DNA of 64,000 nucleotides from Nostoc foliaceum FACHB-393 (GTDB lineage: Bacteria > Cyanobacteriota > Cyanobacteriia > Cyanobacteriales > Nostocaceae): positions 1-64,000 of the forward strand of contig NZ_JACJTD010000023.1 of assembly GCF_014698505.1 (NCBI RefSeq). Direction: 5' to 3'. Position 1 is the first letter of the stretch; each line of letters starts with the position of its first letter. The position numbers were made by a program, and so were the translations under genes. This document shows, piece after piece, positions 1 to 9,062 of the stretch. A model generated the notes under the pieces. It had not been told where the DNA came from, did no database searches, and saw only the letters and a list, made by a program, of their open reading frames with translations.

Positions 1-127
1 TACGGTGGGGCACACCGGAAGCTACGCTTGGGGAGATTTGCCCTCTTGGGCCGTTGGCGCAAGCCTGCTGCCTAACGGCGAGTCAGAGAACCAAGAATCC
101 CCGTCTCTTTAGAGCGGGGAGTGTCAA
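1..127 (+). mobile_element. right end of an IS200/IS605-type element (TnpB omega-RNA-like 3' end)
   Basis: The segment ends in a hairpin with arms CCCCG and CGGGG around TCTCTTTAGAG (about 102-119), framed by GAATC before it and GAGTGTCAA after it. This layout (GAATC, stem, CTTTAG loop, stem, GAG, then TCAA) matches from memory the right end of ISDra2/IS605-type elements, which is also the 3' end of the TnpB guide RNA. The rest of the element, including any tnpB, would lie left of the window. The terminal TCAA supplies the stop codon (TGA on the minus strand) of the neighbouring methyltransferase remnant. The identification is by pattern only; a plain terminator or a Nostoc intergenic repeat is the alternative. 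Confidence 0.5.
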
Positions 128-828
128 AGCCAGCCACCAAACACCGCCAGACCATAATATTTCCAAGGTACTGCAACTGTCTTAAATCCAGCTTTGCTCA
201 ACATTTGTAAATGAGCATCCAAGGTAGCTAGCTGGTCTTGACTGGAGTAACCTTGGGTGCTGGTTGCACCAAGCTTCGCGCGAATATCTGTTAAATTAGT
301 TCCCTGTTGAACTGACCATTCTTCTCGTGCCGCCTTATAAACTTCTGCTAAGACTGGCGATTTCGGTAAAATGGGGTCTGCATTCCAAAAACAGCCGTCT
401 TGAGTGAGGCTAGCAGCAATGCGCTCAAATAACTTCAATTTCATCTCATCCTCAAGATGGTGGATTCCCAAGGATGAGACACAGGTATCAAATTCGCTAC
501 CAATATCTAACTTTTCTGGATTATCTGCCCAGTTACCAAAGTCTGCTTGTGTACCAACCCACCGTTTTTGATATCCAGCTGCTGTAATTTTTTCTTGGGC
601 AAATTTCAACATTCAAGGTGAGTAATCTAAGGCAATTACTTGGGCATCTGGAAAGCGGTTAAGTATTTTGAGACTAAGTTCGCTTGTACCACAACCTAAT
701 TCTAAAACACGCCGACTTGTGGAAGGAAGACAACGGGTAATTACCTCTAACATCTCATCGTATCTGGGTAACAGTTGGCGAATACCAGTATCAAAATAGG
801 GTGTTGACTTTGAGAGGTTGAGGATGGT
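124..828 (-). pseudogene. class I SAM-dependent methyltransferase, interrupted and 5'-truncated
   Basis: Read leftward from about 828 the frame gives a methyltransferase fold: motif I VLELGCGTSELS, then an acidic loop ending VIALDYSP. There an in-frame TGA (complement of tca, 613-615) interrupts it, and the frame resumes at once with MLKFAQEKI and a motif II/III region (FDTCVSSLGIHHLEDE) through to about residue 235. A single base change (CGA or CAA to TGA) explains the break. The 5' end is cut by the insertion sequence that begins near 829, so no native start codon remains. The 3' end abuts the IS605-like end, whose TCAA forms the stop. The 162-codon open stretch 124-612 alone lacks the SAM-binding motif, so a working enzyme is unlikely unless the TGA is read through. 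Substrate unknown. Confidence 0.75.
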
Positions 829-2408
829 AGTTTCTCATACACGAACTGTGTAGCGTGATAGAAGTCAATGCAAGAGTTTAAAAGCCCAAGCAGTCGGTTG
901 GCAAGGCTATTTCACAAGGGTCGAGACAATTGGAAGCAGAGATCCTTGGAAAAACAGAAAAAACTCAGAGCATTAGAAATAAAAGTGAGAGATTTATCCA
1001 CGTCAAGAGATTATTGGAAAAATCGAGCCAAAATTGCTGAATAAAAACTACACAAAGAGAACATAGAAACAGACTTGGAAAAAAAAAGAGATTGACTCAA
1101 AAGGAGAATTAGTTGCTAAAGGGCATCATTATTCAGTCGAAATCATACAAATTTCAGTAGAACAGGTCATAAAGTGCGGCAGTAGTTACAGAGGAATTGA
1201 GAAGACTTTTGAGTTGTACAAAGAAATACTTTCACAGGATACTCCAAGCTTTAGTAGCATTAGAAAATGGCTCGGAAGAATTGGGTTGTATGAACTCAAT
1301 AGAGAAAAAGAATATCGAGATGATTGGATTTTTATTGTTGATTTAAGGGTAGAACTAGGAAAAGAAAAAGGTCTAGTAATCTTGGGGATTGCAGAACAAC
1401 GGCTTGAAGAAGAAGTTTTTCCCTCAAGACGAGGATTACAACATCAAGATGTCCAAATTCTGGCACTGGAAATAATGGGTTCAACGAAAGGGGAACTCAT
1501 AGAGCAGAAACTGACGGAAATTGCTCTAAAATTTGGTCATCCTAAACAAATCATTGCTGACCGTGGAAGTGATATTCAAAGAGGAATTAAACTGTATAAA
1601 CAGAATCATCTTGATGTAATTTATACTTATGATGTAACTCATGCAATGGCTTTGTTACTCAAGCATGAATTAACTGGTTCCGAAAAATATCAGTCTTTTA
1701 TACAGCAGTGTGGTCAATGTCGGAGACAACTACAACAAACCGAACTATCTTTCCTAGCTCCTCCCTCACAACGCTCGCAGTGTCGTTACTTTAACGTAGA
1801 AAAACTTTTAGATTGGGCTGAAAAGTTGCTGAATTCACCGCTAGATATTTTAACCAATTTAGTACCAAATATTGAGCCAGAAGTTCTTAAGACTAAATTG
1901 AAACAGAAGTTGGGGTGGTTAGCATCTTATCAAGGCTCACTGAACGATTGGAAACAAATGGTTTACATGGCCCGCAGAGTAAAAACTCAAATTAAGCTAG
2001 ATGGATTGAATCAAGAAACCTTCAATATTATGCAACAATATTTAACAATAGGAATGGATTCTTCAAAAGGGTTTAGACAAAAAATTATCGGCTATTTAAC
2101 ACAGGAAATCTCTCAAATTAAATCAGGTCAAACATTATTAGCTACTTCTGATGTCTTAGAATCACTATTTGGTAAATACAAACAGTTTTCTTCTCGTTGC
2201 CCTCTTAAACAAATCGGTCAAATATTTTTGAGTATTTGTTTATCAACCATGAATTTGACAACTAATCTTGTGAAAGAAGCATTAGAGACAGTCCGTTTTT
2301 TAGATGTTGAAGACTGGGCGGCTCTTGTTTTTGGCAAATCTATGCTCTCAAAAAGGAGAATTTTGTTTTCTCCCTCAACTGGCGACACAGAAACTGCATG
2401 AAGAAACT
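829..2408 (+). mobile_element. degenerate DDE insertion sequence with imperfect terminal inverted repeats
   Basis: The left end (829-855, beginning AGTTTCTCATACACGAACTG) and the reverse complement of the right end (2381-2408, beginning AGTTTCTTCATGCAGTTTCT) align with one single-base gap and several mismatches; both contain AGTTTCT and CTGTGT. They bracket a transposase-like reading frame. I see no convincing target-site duplication. The element separates the methyltransferase remnant from the hybrid kinase, and its right repeat contains the ATG at 2398 that would otherwise be taken as the kinase start. Family: the Nostoc transposase family whose N-terminus reads EFKSPSSRLARL; I cannot assign an ISfinder name. 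Confidence 0.65.
868..2401 (+). pseudogene. IS transposase (DDE type), broken by nonsense and frameshift
   Basis: The natural start is ATG 868, giving MQEFKSPSSRLARLFHKG and a basic, coiled N-terminal region typical of a large Nostoc transposase family. That frame hits TAA at about 1041 and later TGA. The catalytic frame resumes beyond a run of nine A (about 1079-1087) and reads through a GHHYSVEIIQ segment to the open stretch 1214-2401. The open part holds a plausible DDE set: D43 in WIFIVD, D116 in IIADRGSD and E316 in DVLESLFGKYK (numbering from TTG 1214). The A9 run could be a programmed slippage site in an active element, but the separate TAA argues for decay. TTG 1214 is only the first start after the break, not a native one. 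Confidence 0.75.
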
Positions 2409-2445
2409 CTTAAGTTTCTCCAACAAAATCAACACCCTAGAACAG

Positions 2446-5400
2446 ATGCTGAATTTTCAAACCTTATTTGAATCAATACCGGGATTGTATATCGTCTACT
2501 CACTGGACTTTGTGATTGTTGGGGGAAGTGATGCTTACTTTCGGGCGACCAAAACCAAACGAGAAGAGGTCGTTGGTCGCCATTTGTTCGAGGTTTTTCC
2601 AGACAATCCTGACGATCCAAATGCTAATGGAGTTCGGAATTTGCGTGCCTCGCTAGAAAGCGTACTCAAGCATCGCCAGCCTCACACAATGGTAGTGCAA
2701 AAGTATGACATTCGCCGCCCGGAATCAGAAGGCGGTGGTTTTGAGGAGCGGTATTGGACACCAACCAACTCGCCAGTCTTTGATGAAAACGGTGAGATGA
2801 CACACATTATTCATCGAGCCGAAGATGTCACTGAGTTTGTGCGGGTGCAGCAGCAGCGAAATGAACAGCGTCAGTTGAATCAATCACTCCAGACTCGCAC
2901 CGACCAAATGGAGATGGAAATTTATGCTAGATCGCAGGAGTTACGAGAGGTCAACGAAAAACTGCAAGCGGCGAATGAGGCATTGTCAGAGCTTGATCGC
3001 GCCAAAACTGTTTTTTTCACCAATATTTCCCATGAGTTTCGCACGCCTTTAACACTGATGTTGAGTCCGCTCGAAGACTTGTTACTCGACACTCAAGCCC
3101 CATTAGCGCCCCAACAGCGCGATAGCCTTGAACTCGTGCAGCGCAACGGACTCCGGTTGCTGAAATTAGTCAACACGCTGCTTGATTTTTCGCGGCTGGA
3201 AGCAGGGCGAATGCAAGCATCCTATGAACTGATTGACTTAGCCGCATTGACAACAGAGCTAGCTAGTATGTTTTGCTCGCTGACCGAACGGGCTGGTCTG
3301 GAGTTCGCGATCGACTGTCCGACCTTGCCAGAGGCAATCTATATTGATCGCCAAATGTGGGAGAAAATTGTATTTAATTTATTATCGAATGCCTTTAAGT
3401 TTACGTTGACGGGAACCATCACTGTTCGGTTGCAGCGCGATCGCAATACTGTTAATTTAATCGTTGAAGATACTGGAAGTGGCATTCCAGAAGCTGAAAT
3501 TTCGCACCTGTTTGAAAGGTTTTATCAAGTCAAAGGGTTACAGGGACGAAGTTTTGAAGGCTCTGGAATTGGCTTATCGCTCGTGCAAGAGCTGGTAAAG
3601 TTGCATGGCGGTACCATCAGCGTTACCAGCGTTTTAGGAGAGGGTAGCCGATTTACAGTTTCTATTCCAACTGGGTGCGCGCATTTACCACAAGAACGGT
3701 TAAATGCCCCTGGGACTGTGGCATCAAACACACTCAGCGCCACGCCATACATTGAAGAAGTTTCGCGCTGGCTTTTGGAAGAAGTAGGGGGGCAGAGGAG
3801 CAGGGGGGCAGGGGGGCAGGGGGGCAGAGGAGATACAGAGAAAGAAGGTAGTTTTGATAGAGTGTTTGTCCCCTCTGTTGCTTCTGCCCGTATCCTTCTG
3901 GCAGATGACAACGCCGACATGCGCGATTATGTGCGGCGATTGTTGAGTCAACGGTATGAGGTTGAGACAGTCGCTGATGGAATGGCGGCTCTGGCTGCAA
4001 TCCAGGTACAGCAACCGGATTTGATTCTCAGTGATGTAATGATGCCGGGGCTGGATGGGTATGAGTTGCTGCATCAACTGCGGGCTGACCCCCAAACCAG
4101 AGAATTGCCCGTAATTTTGCTATCAGCGCGGGCGGGCGAAGAGGCTCGTGTAGAAGGACTGGCAGCGGGAGCCGATGATTATTTAATCAAACCGTTTTCG
4201 GCTCGCGAACTACTGGCTCGTGTTGAGTCAACTTTAAAACTGATAGATATCCGCAAACAAGCCGAAGCTGACTTACGGGAAACCCACGTGCAATTGGAGT
4301 CCGCTTTAGCAGCAGGAGCCATTTACACATGGCGGTGGAAGATTCCTGAGAATCTAGTAATCGTGAATGCAGCATTTGCTCACTTGTTTGGCGTTGACCC
4401 TGTGGAAGCAACAACAGGGTTGCCGATTGAACTGTTTGTACAAGCAATGCACGAAGAAGACCGCCCACGAACGGTCGCTGCAATTAATCAGGCGATTGCA
4501 ACTGGGGAAGAATATGTTAGTGAGTACCGCGTTTATACGGCAAGAGGCGAGGAGCGCTGGCTTGCCGCACGCGGCCGAGTTGAATATGCTGCTGATGGCA
4601 GACCGATTGCTTTTCCTGGAGCATTAGCAGACATCACCGAACACAAACAAACCGAAGACGCTTTGCGCCAATCTGAGGAACGCTATCGAACTTTGTTTGA
4701 GTCCATTGACGAAGGCTTTTGTGTAATTGAAGTGCTATTTGATGCAAACAGTAAGCCCATCGATTATCGCTTTTTGGAAATAAATCCGGCGTTCGAGAAA
4801 CAAACGGGACTCAACGACGCACAAGGCAAAAGGATGCGCGAGTTAGCTCCAAATCATGAAGAGTATTGGTTTGAAATTTACGGTAAAATTGTCCTAACAG
4901 GACAACCCCATCGCTTTGAGAATCGCGCCGAAGCGCTGTACCGTTGGTTTGACGTGTATGCGTTTCCCATTGGGCAGCCACAGAGCCGAAAAGTAGCGAT
5001 ATTGTTTAACGATATCACCGATCGCAAGCAAATTGAAGCGACTTTGAAAGCAAGCAATGAACGGCTGAAGCTGCTTTCAGAAGTTGCCAACGATCTGTTG
5101 CTCAACGAAGATCCCAAGGTATTTTTAGCCAGTTTGTTTGAAAAAATTTCGACTTATTTGGGACTGGAAGTTTTCTTTAATTACTTGTTTCAAGAAGACC
5201 AGCAGCACCTTAAACTTAATACCTATGGCGGTATCTCGGAAGACATTGCTTTATCCGCTAAATTTTTGGAGTTAGGGCAGGGTGTATGTGGTTATGCGGT
5301 ACAACATCGCCAGCCAGCTATCGTTGAAAATGCCCTCTCAACCACCGATCCACTCGCCCTTCCAGTTCAATCAATCGGTATCAGAGCTTATGCTAGTCAT

Positions 5401-6702
5401 CCGTTAATCGTAGGCAATCGCATCTTGGGTACACTAGGGCTGGGAACTCGTCAACGTGATCGCTTTACGCCCGACGAACTCGAACTCATGCAAACAGTAG
5501 CCAATCAAGTAGCTGCTGCCTTAGAGCGATCGTGCTTAATTGCAGAGTTACAGGCACGAGCCGAAGCTTTAGATCGAAGTAATCGCATTAAAGATGAGTT
5601 CTTGGCGGTTCTTTCCCATGAACTGAGAACGCCCATGAATCCAATTCTGGGATGGTCAAAACTGTTGCAGCAAGGAAAGCTGGATGCCCAAAAAACGAAT
5701 GCTGCGATCGCTACAATTGAGCGCAACGCCCAGCTTCAGGTGCAACTCATTGATGACTTGCTGGACATTTCCCGGATTCTGAGCGGCAAAATGAGCTTAT
5801 CAGCCTCATCCATTGACCTCAATGTAGTGATTTGGGCCGCGCTGGAAACAGTTCGGCTAGCCGCAGAAGCCAAGTCAATCCAAATTCAGACGATCGTCTC
5901 GCCCATTCTAGGCCTGGTAATCGGGGATGCAGGGCGATTGCAGCAAGTGGTGTGGAATCTGCTGTCGAATGCCGTTAAGTTTACACATAATGGTGGGCAA
6001 GTCACAATTGCCCTCGCTCAAACTGAAAGTCATGCCCAAATTCAAATCACCGATACTGGAAAAGGAATTAGTGGCGACTTTCTGCCCTACGTGTTTGAGC
6101 ATTTCCGCCAAGAAGATAGCGCAACCACCCGCAAATTTGGCGGACTTGGCTTGGGATTAGCGATCGTGCGCCAAATTGTGGAAATGCATGGCGGAACAGT
6201 CACAGTAGACAGTCCTGGTGTTGGACGAGGAGCGACATTCACAGTTAAAATTCCACTTGCACCTGGGTTAACTCAAGCACCAACCTTGGAGCGATCGCCC
6301 GTTCAGGATAGTGATTTGAACGGCATTCACATTTTAGTCGTCGATGATGAAATGGACTCGCGGGACTTCATCGCTTTTGTTTTAGAACAAGATGAGGCGA
6401 TCGTCACGGCTGTTGCATCTGGAACTGAGGCGCTGCAAGCGATCGCTCAATCCATTCCCAACATCATCATCAGTGACATTGGGATGCCCCAGATGGATGG
6501 CTATATGCTAATGCGCCAAATTCGTACTCTTGGGCTTGAACAAGGCGGACAAATTCCTGCTATTGCCTTAACAGCTTATGCCGGAGAACTCGATCGAAAC
6601 CTGGCGATCGCCGCCGGATTTCAACATCACCTCGCCAAACCCATCGATCCAGAAGTTTTGGTGGCGATCGTCGTTGAATTAACCAGAAAACTTACTCATT
6701 AG
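2446..6702 (+). CDS. hybrid sensor histidine kinase/response regulator with two kinase cores
   Basis: Soluble multi-domain phosphorelay protein, 1418 residues from ATG 2446. Order: PAS (to about 140); HisKA with H196 in NISHEFRTP and its HATPase; receiver 1 with D530 in LSDVMMPG; two PAS domains (about 615-865); GAF (about 880-1035); a second HisKA with H1058 in LSHELRTP and HATPase; receiver 2 with D1344 in ISDIGMPQ. No membrane segment is visible, so the signal is probably cytoplasmic or bound by PAS/GAF. An upstream ATG at 2398 adds 16 residues but lies inside the IS inverted repeat and overlaps the transposase stop; PAS homology starts at MLNFQTLFESIPG, which favours 2446. Residues about 442-474 form a Gly/Gln/Arg linker coded by a G-rich repeat. 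No output domain or partner gene is adjacent. Confidence 0.85.
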   Translation: MLNFQTLFESIPGLYIVYSLDFVIVGGSDAYFRATKTKREEVVGRHLFEVFPDNPDDPNANGVRNLRASLESVLKHRQPHTMVVQKYDIRRPESEGGGFEERYWTPTNSPVFDENGEMTHIIHRAEDVTEFVRVQQQRNEQRQLNQSLQTRTDQMEMEIYARSQELREVNEKLQAANEALSELDRAKTVFFTNISHEFRTPLTLMLSPLEDLLLDTQAPLAPQQRDSLELVQRNGLRLLKLVNTLLDFSRLEAGRMQASYELIDLAALTTELASMFCSLTERAGLEFAIDCPTLPEAIYIDRQMWEKIVFNLLSNAFKFTLTGTITVRLQRDRNTVNLIVEDTGSGIPEAEISHLFERFYQVKGLQGRSFEGSGIGLSLVQELVKLHGGTISVTSVLGEGSRFTVSIPTGCAHLPQERLNAPGTVASNTLSATPYIEEVSRWLLEEVGGQRSRGAGGQGGRGDTEKEGSFDRVFVPSVASARILLADDNADMRDYVRRLLSQRYEVETVADGMAALAAIQVQQPDLILSDVMMPGLDGYELLHQLRADPQTRELPVILLSARAGEEARVEGLAAGADDYLIKPFSARELLARVESTLKLIDIRKQAEADLRETHVQLESALAAGAIYTWRWKIPENLVIVNAAFAHLFGVDPVEATTGLPIELFVQAMHEEDRPRTVAAINQAIATGEEYVSEYRVYTARGEERWLAARGRVEYAADGRPIAFPGALADITEHKQTEDALRQSEERYRTLFESIDEGFCVIEVLFDANSKPIDYRFLEINPAFEKQTGLNDAQGKRMRELAPNHEEYWFEIYGKIVLTGQPHRFENRAEALYRWFDVYAFPIGQPQSRKVAILFNDITDRKQIEATLKASNERLKLLSEVANDLLLNEDPKVFLASLFEKISTYLGLEVFFNYLFQEDQQHLKLNTYGGISEDIALSAKFLELGQGVCGYAVQHRQPAIVENALSTTDPLALPVQSIGIRAYASHPLIVGNRILGTLGLGTRQRDRFTPDELELMQTVANQVAAALERSCLIAELQARAEALDRSNRIKDEFLAVLSHELRTPMNPILGWSKLLQQGKLDAQKTNAAIATIERNAQLQVQLIDDLLDISRILSGKMSLSASSIDLNVVIWAALETVRLAAEAKSIQIQTIVSPILGLVIGDAGRLQQVVWNLLSNAVKFTHNGGQVTIALAQTESHAQIQITDTGKGISGDFLPYVFEHFRQEDSATTRKFGGLGLGLAIVRQIVEMHGGTVTVDSPGVGRGATFTVKIPLAPGLTQAPTLERSPVQDSDLNGIHILVVDDEMDSRDFIAFVLEQDEAIVTAVASGTEALQAIAQSIPNIIISDIGMPQMDGYMLMRQIRTLGLEQGGQIPAIALTAYAGELDRNLAIAAGFQHHLAKPIDPEVLVAIVVELTRKLTH
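3786..3834 (+). repeat. G-rich simple repeat inserted in frame in the kinase linker
   Basis: Units of the form GGGGGGCAG or GAGCAG repeat here, as in Nostoc intergenic repeats, yet the reading frame stays open and yields a Gly/Gln/Arg stretch between the first HATPase domain and receiver 1. The linker is the place where extra residues would be tolerated. On the opposite strand the sequence is the C-rich form common between genes elsewhere in this window (for example 17480-17540). Confidence 0.7.
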
Positions 6703-6958
6703 CAGTTCAACTCGTATCAAAATCAGCAGTGTTAGCAAATACCTCTCCGGGAAATAGCTGTTGCATAGTGATTGGAACAAATAGACACACTAACTAATAT
6801 TAATCATTGATCGCTGAAAAACTAGTGCTATGGGAACAAAGCCTTCCTGCACGATGGGCTTAAAATAGGAAAGCAGTAAACTCAGAAGATAATCAAGATA
6901 GCAACTCCTTTGGCTATCAGCTAACCTCAACTTTTCCTTCCCATATTTGGGAAACTAT

Positions 6959-7297
6959 ATGCTACAGCTTTTAATCATTGTGTTTGTTGTTCTTTTAGGT
7001 TCAACGCTTTGTTAAGGAAGTAATGATCAAAAAATCGCTATTCTGACTCGAAAAGTCAACTTTGTCCCTGAGATAATTCGGGCAGATAAACTGTTGAAAA
7101 ACTTCATAGAAGCTCGTGAACAACTTGCAGTAGTAGTAGACGAATATAGAAGCATTGCTGGTGTTATCACTTTGGAAGATGTGCTTGAGGTGATAACTGG
7201 TGAAATTGTAGATGAAACTGATAGAACTGTTGACTTGCAAGAAATTGCCCGCAAGAAGCGAGAAAAAATGTTGCAGTCTATCAATCTTGGGAATTAA
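6959..7297 (+). pseudogene. CNNM/DUF21-CBS (HlyC/CorC-like) membrane protein, internal deletion
   Basis: ATG 6959 begins MLQLLIIVFVVLLGSTLC, the typical first membrane helix of DUF21/CNNM transporters, followed at once by TAA. About 25 bp later another frame reads AILTRKVNFVPEIIRADKLL and continues into the conserved C-terminal CBS segment (EQLAVVVDEYRSIAGVITL, EDVLEVITGEIVDE) to the stop at 7297. Family members are about 340-450 residues; here roughly the first 18 and last 85 remain, so some 250 residues have been deleted. The 67-codon open stretch starting 7094 is therefore the tail of a dead gene. In the family this protein is a membrane divalent-cation transport/efflux component. Confidence 0.75.
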
Positions 7298-7684
7298 GCT
7301 TAATTCTGAGCAGCCTGAATTTGACGAATAATCTGCATTGTCTCCACGCTGACGGTGCAGACTCGTTGTAATAAATCTATTTCCATTTAGCCACCTCAGA
7401 ATATATAACGAGTAAATATTAAAGTTATTTTGGGATGTCTGTAAAAACTAAGAGACGTGATTAATCGCGTCTCTGCAAAAGATATCTATAAAAATATACT
7501 GACAACTTTAATAGTGTTGAGTTGTCCTACTATGTCTTTAACCACAATCTACTTGGTTAAACATCGCTCTTGCATTTATGGTGAAATAAGCTAAAGTATT
7601 TAGTTCAGCAAGAAGTTGTCTTTTCACTAACCTCTATCTTCTGTTAGGTGCGAACCTGACATTAAACGTACTAATCTACCTCTA
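7298..7684. other. gap of 387 bp, no confident gene
   Basis: Contains a 28-codon minus-strand frame (7300-7386, MEIDLLQRVCTVSVETM...) with no recognisable family and a REP-like palindrome at 7452. The rest is AT-rich. The leader of the next kinase gene is presumably in its right half; I see no clear promoter. Confidence 0.4.
7452..7473. repeat. REP-like palindrome GAGACG...CGTCTC
   Basis: A 22-bp palindrome with one mismatched pair, of the same type as those at 46465-46537 and 59303-59358. Such elements are dispersed through Nostocales genomes. Confidence 0.7.
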
Positions 7685-7720
7685 GTGGAACAGGCTTCGC
7701 TGTATTTGGCTAGGCAAAAG

Positions 7721-8941
7721 ATGGATTTTAGTCAGACTCTAATTGCAAAAAGTGATGCCATTCTTGATCAATGGGTAGAAGCGGTTTACCAAGATCAACA
7801 AATTGAAGCTACTAATGAACTTACTTTCAAAGCTGTACGGGATAGCTTACCCCGTGTTTTGAAAGCATTAGCAACAGTACTTTCTGAATCTGAAACGAGC
7901 GATTTGCAGACAGTAGTAGATGCAAGTTTAGAACACGGTACACTTCGGGCTGAACAGGGATTTGAACCAGCAGAAATTGCGCGAGAGTATCGTTTACTCC
8001 GGTTTGTGATTTTTTCCTTTTTAGAAGAAGATTTATTACAAGGATCTGCACAAGATGTGCTAAGGGCTGTTCGCCTGATTGATACAGTAATTGATGAAGC
8101 GATCGCTCGTTGCTTTAACAGTTATACTCAAGGACGATTACAAGAGCTTAAACAACTCCAAAGTCAGTTGCGGCTGACTAACCAAGAGCTAACTCGTTTG
8201 GTTCGCGCTAATAAGGATAATCTGTCTCATTTGGCTCATGAACTGAAAACGCCCCTCACTTCAATCATCGGTTACGCAGACTTATTTCTGCGCCAGCAGC
8301 GTCAACAACCAGAACTCAAAGACACCTATGCAAATCTTGAAAGTATCGAGCGAGTTCTCAAGAGCGGTAGACTTCTTGTCCGGTTAATTAACGATACTCT
8401 GGAAATTTCGCGCTATGATGCCGGACAGATGAAATTGCAGCCTACTTTAACCGATGTGCGTAGTTTAATCAACTTTGTTTTAGAGATGATTGAACCATTA
8501 GCGCGTGCTAAAGAATTATCCTTGGTTTTTGAATGCGATGGCTTCGCCAACGCCAAACGCGAACGCGCCCCAAGTCAAGTTAGCACAGATCCTCTTCGGC
8601 TTCAGCAAATTCTGACAAATCTACTGAGTAACGCAATTCGCTACACAGAATCTGGTTCAATTCATTTGGAGTGCTGGACGGTATCTCAACAGCAGTGGGC
8701 TATCTCTGTTACTGATAGTGGTATTGGTATTTCTCCAGATGCTCAAGCACAAATCTTCAATCCCTATTTTCGGGAAGTAACTGCTCCCCAAGTGCAAAGT
8801 TCTGATGGTACAGGATTAGGTTTAGCAATAGTCTCACGATTGGTTCAGTTAATGGATGGTGAAATTAAAGTAGATTCACAGCTAGGAAAAGGGTCTACAT
8901 TTACAGTAATTTTGCCATTAGAAGCGATTGCTTACGTATGA
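7721..8941 (+). CDS. sensor histidine kinase with RsbRD-like N-terminal domain
   Basis: About 406 residues. The N-terminal half (to about 140) is helical, with ILDQWVEAV and LRAEQGFEPAEIAREYRLLR, resembling the RsbR/RsbU N-terminal sensory domain. A short coiled region leads to HisKA with the phosphoacceptor H173 in HLAHELKTP, then HATPase with N, G1 and G2 boxes (NLLSNAIRY, DSGIGIS, GTGLGLAIV). No membrane helix or receiver is present, so it must act on a regulator coded elsewhere. A GTG at 7685 would add 12 residues; I prefer ATG 7721, where an AGG-like ribosome site (gctaggcaaaag) precedes and the domain begins. It stands alone between a decayed region and rel. Confidence 0.8.
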   Translation: MDFSQTLIAKSDAILDQWVEAVYQDQQIEATNELTFKAVRDSLPRVLKALATVLSESETSDLQTVVDASLEHGTLRAEQGFEPAEIAREYRLLRFVIFSFLEEDLLQGSAQDVLRAVRLIDTVIDEAIARCFNSYTQGRLQELKQLQSQLRLTNQELTRLVRANKDNLSHLAHELKTPLTSIIGYADLFLRQQRQQPELKDTYANLESIERVLKSGRLLVRLINDTLEISRYDAGQMKLQPTLTDVRSLINFVLEMIEPLARAKELSLVFECDGFANAKRERAPSQVSTDPLRLQQILTNLLSNAIRYTESGSIHLECWTVSQQQWAISVTDSGIGISPDAQAQIFNPYFREVTAPQVQSSDGTGLGLAIVSRLVQLMDGEIKVDSQLGKGSTFTVILPLEAIAYV

Positions 8942-9062
8942 ATGTCGCTTTGTTACAACTCAAAATTTAAAACTTGAGAGTAAAATCGCAACTTAAACTG
9001 GTGCGTTAGATTGGGTTAACGCACCCTAGCTGTTATCGGGGCACAGTATTTTTGTACTCCTA

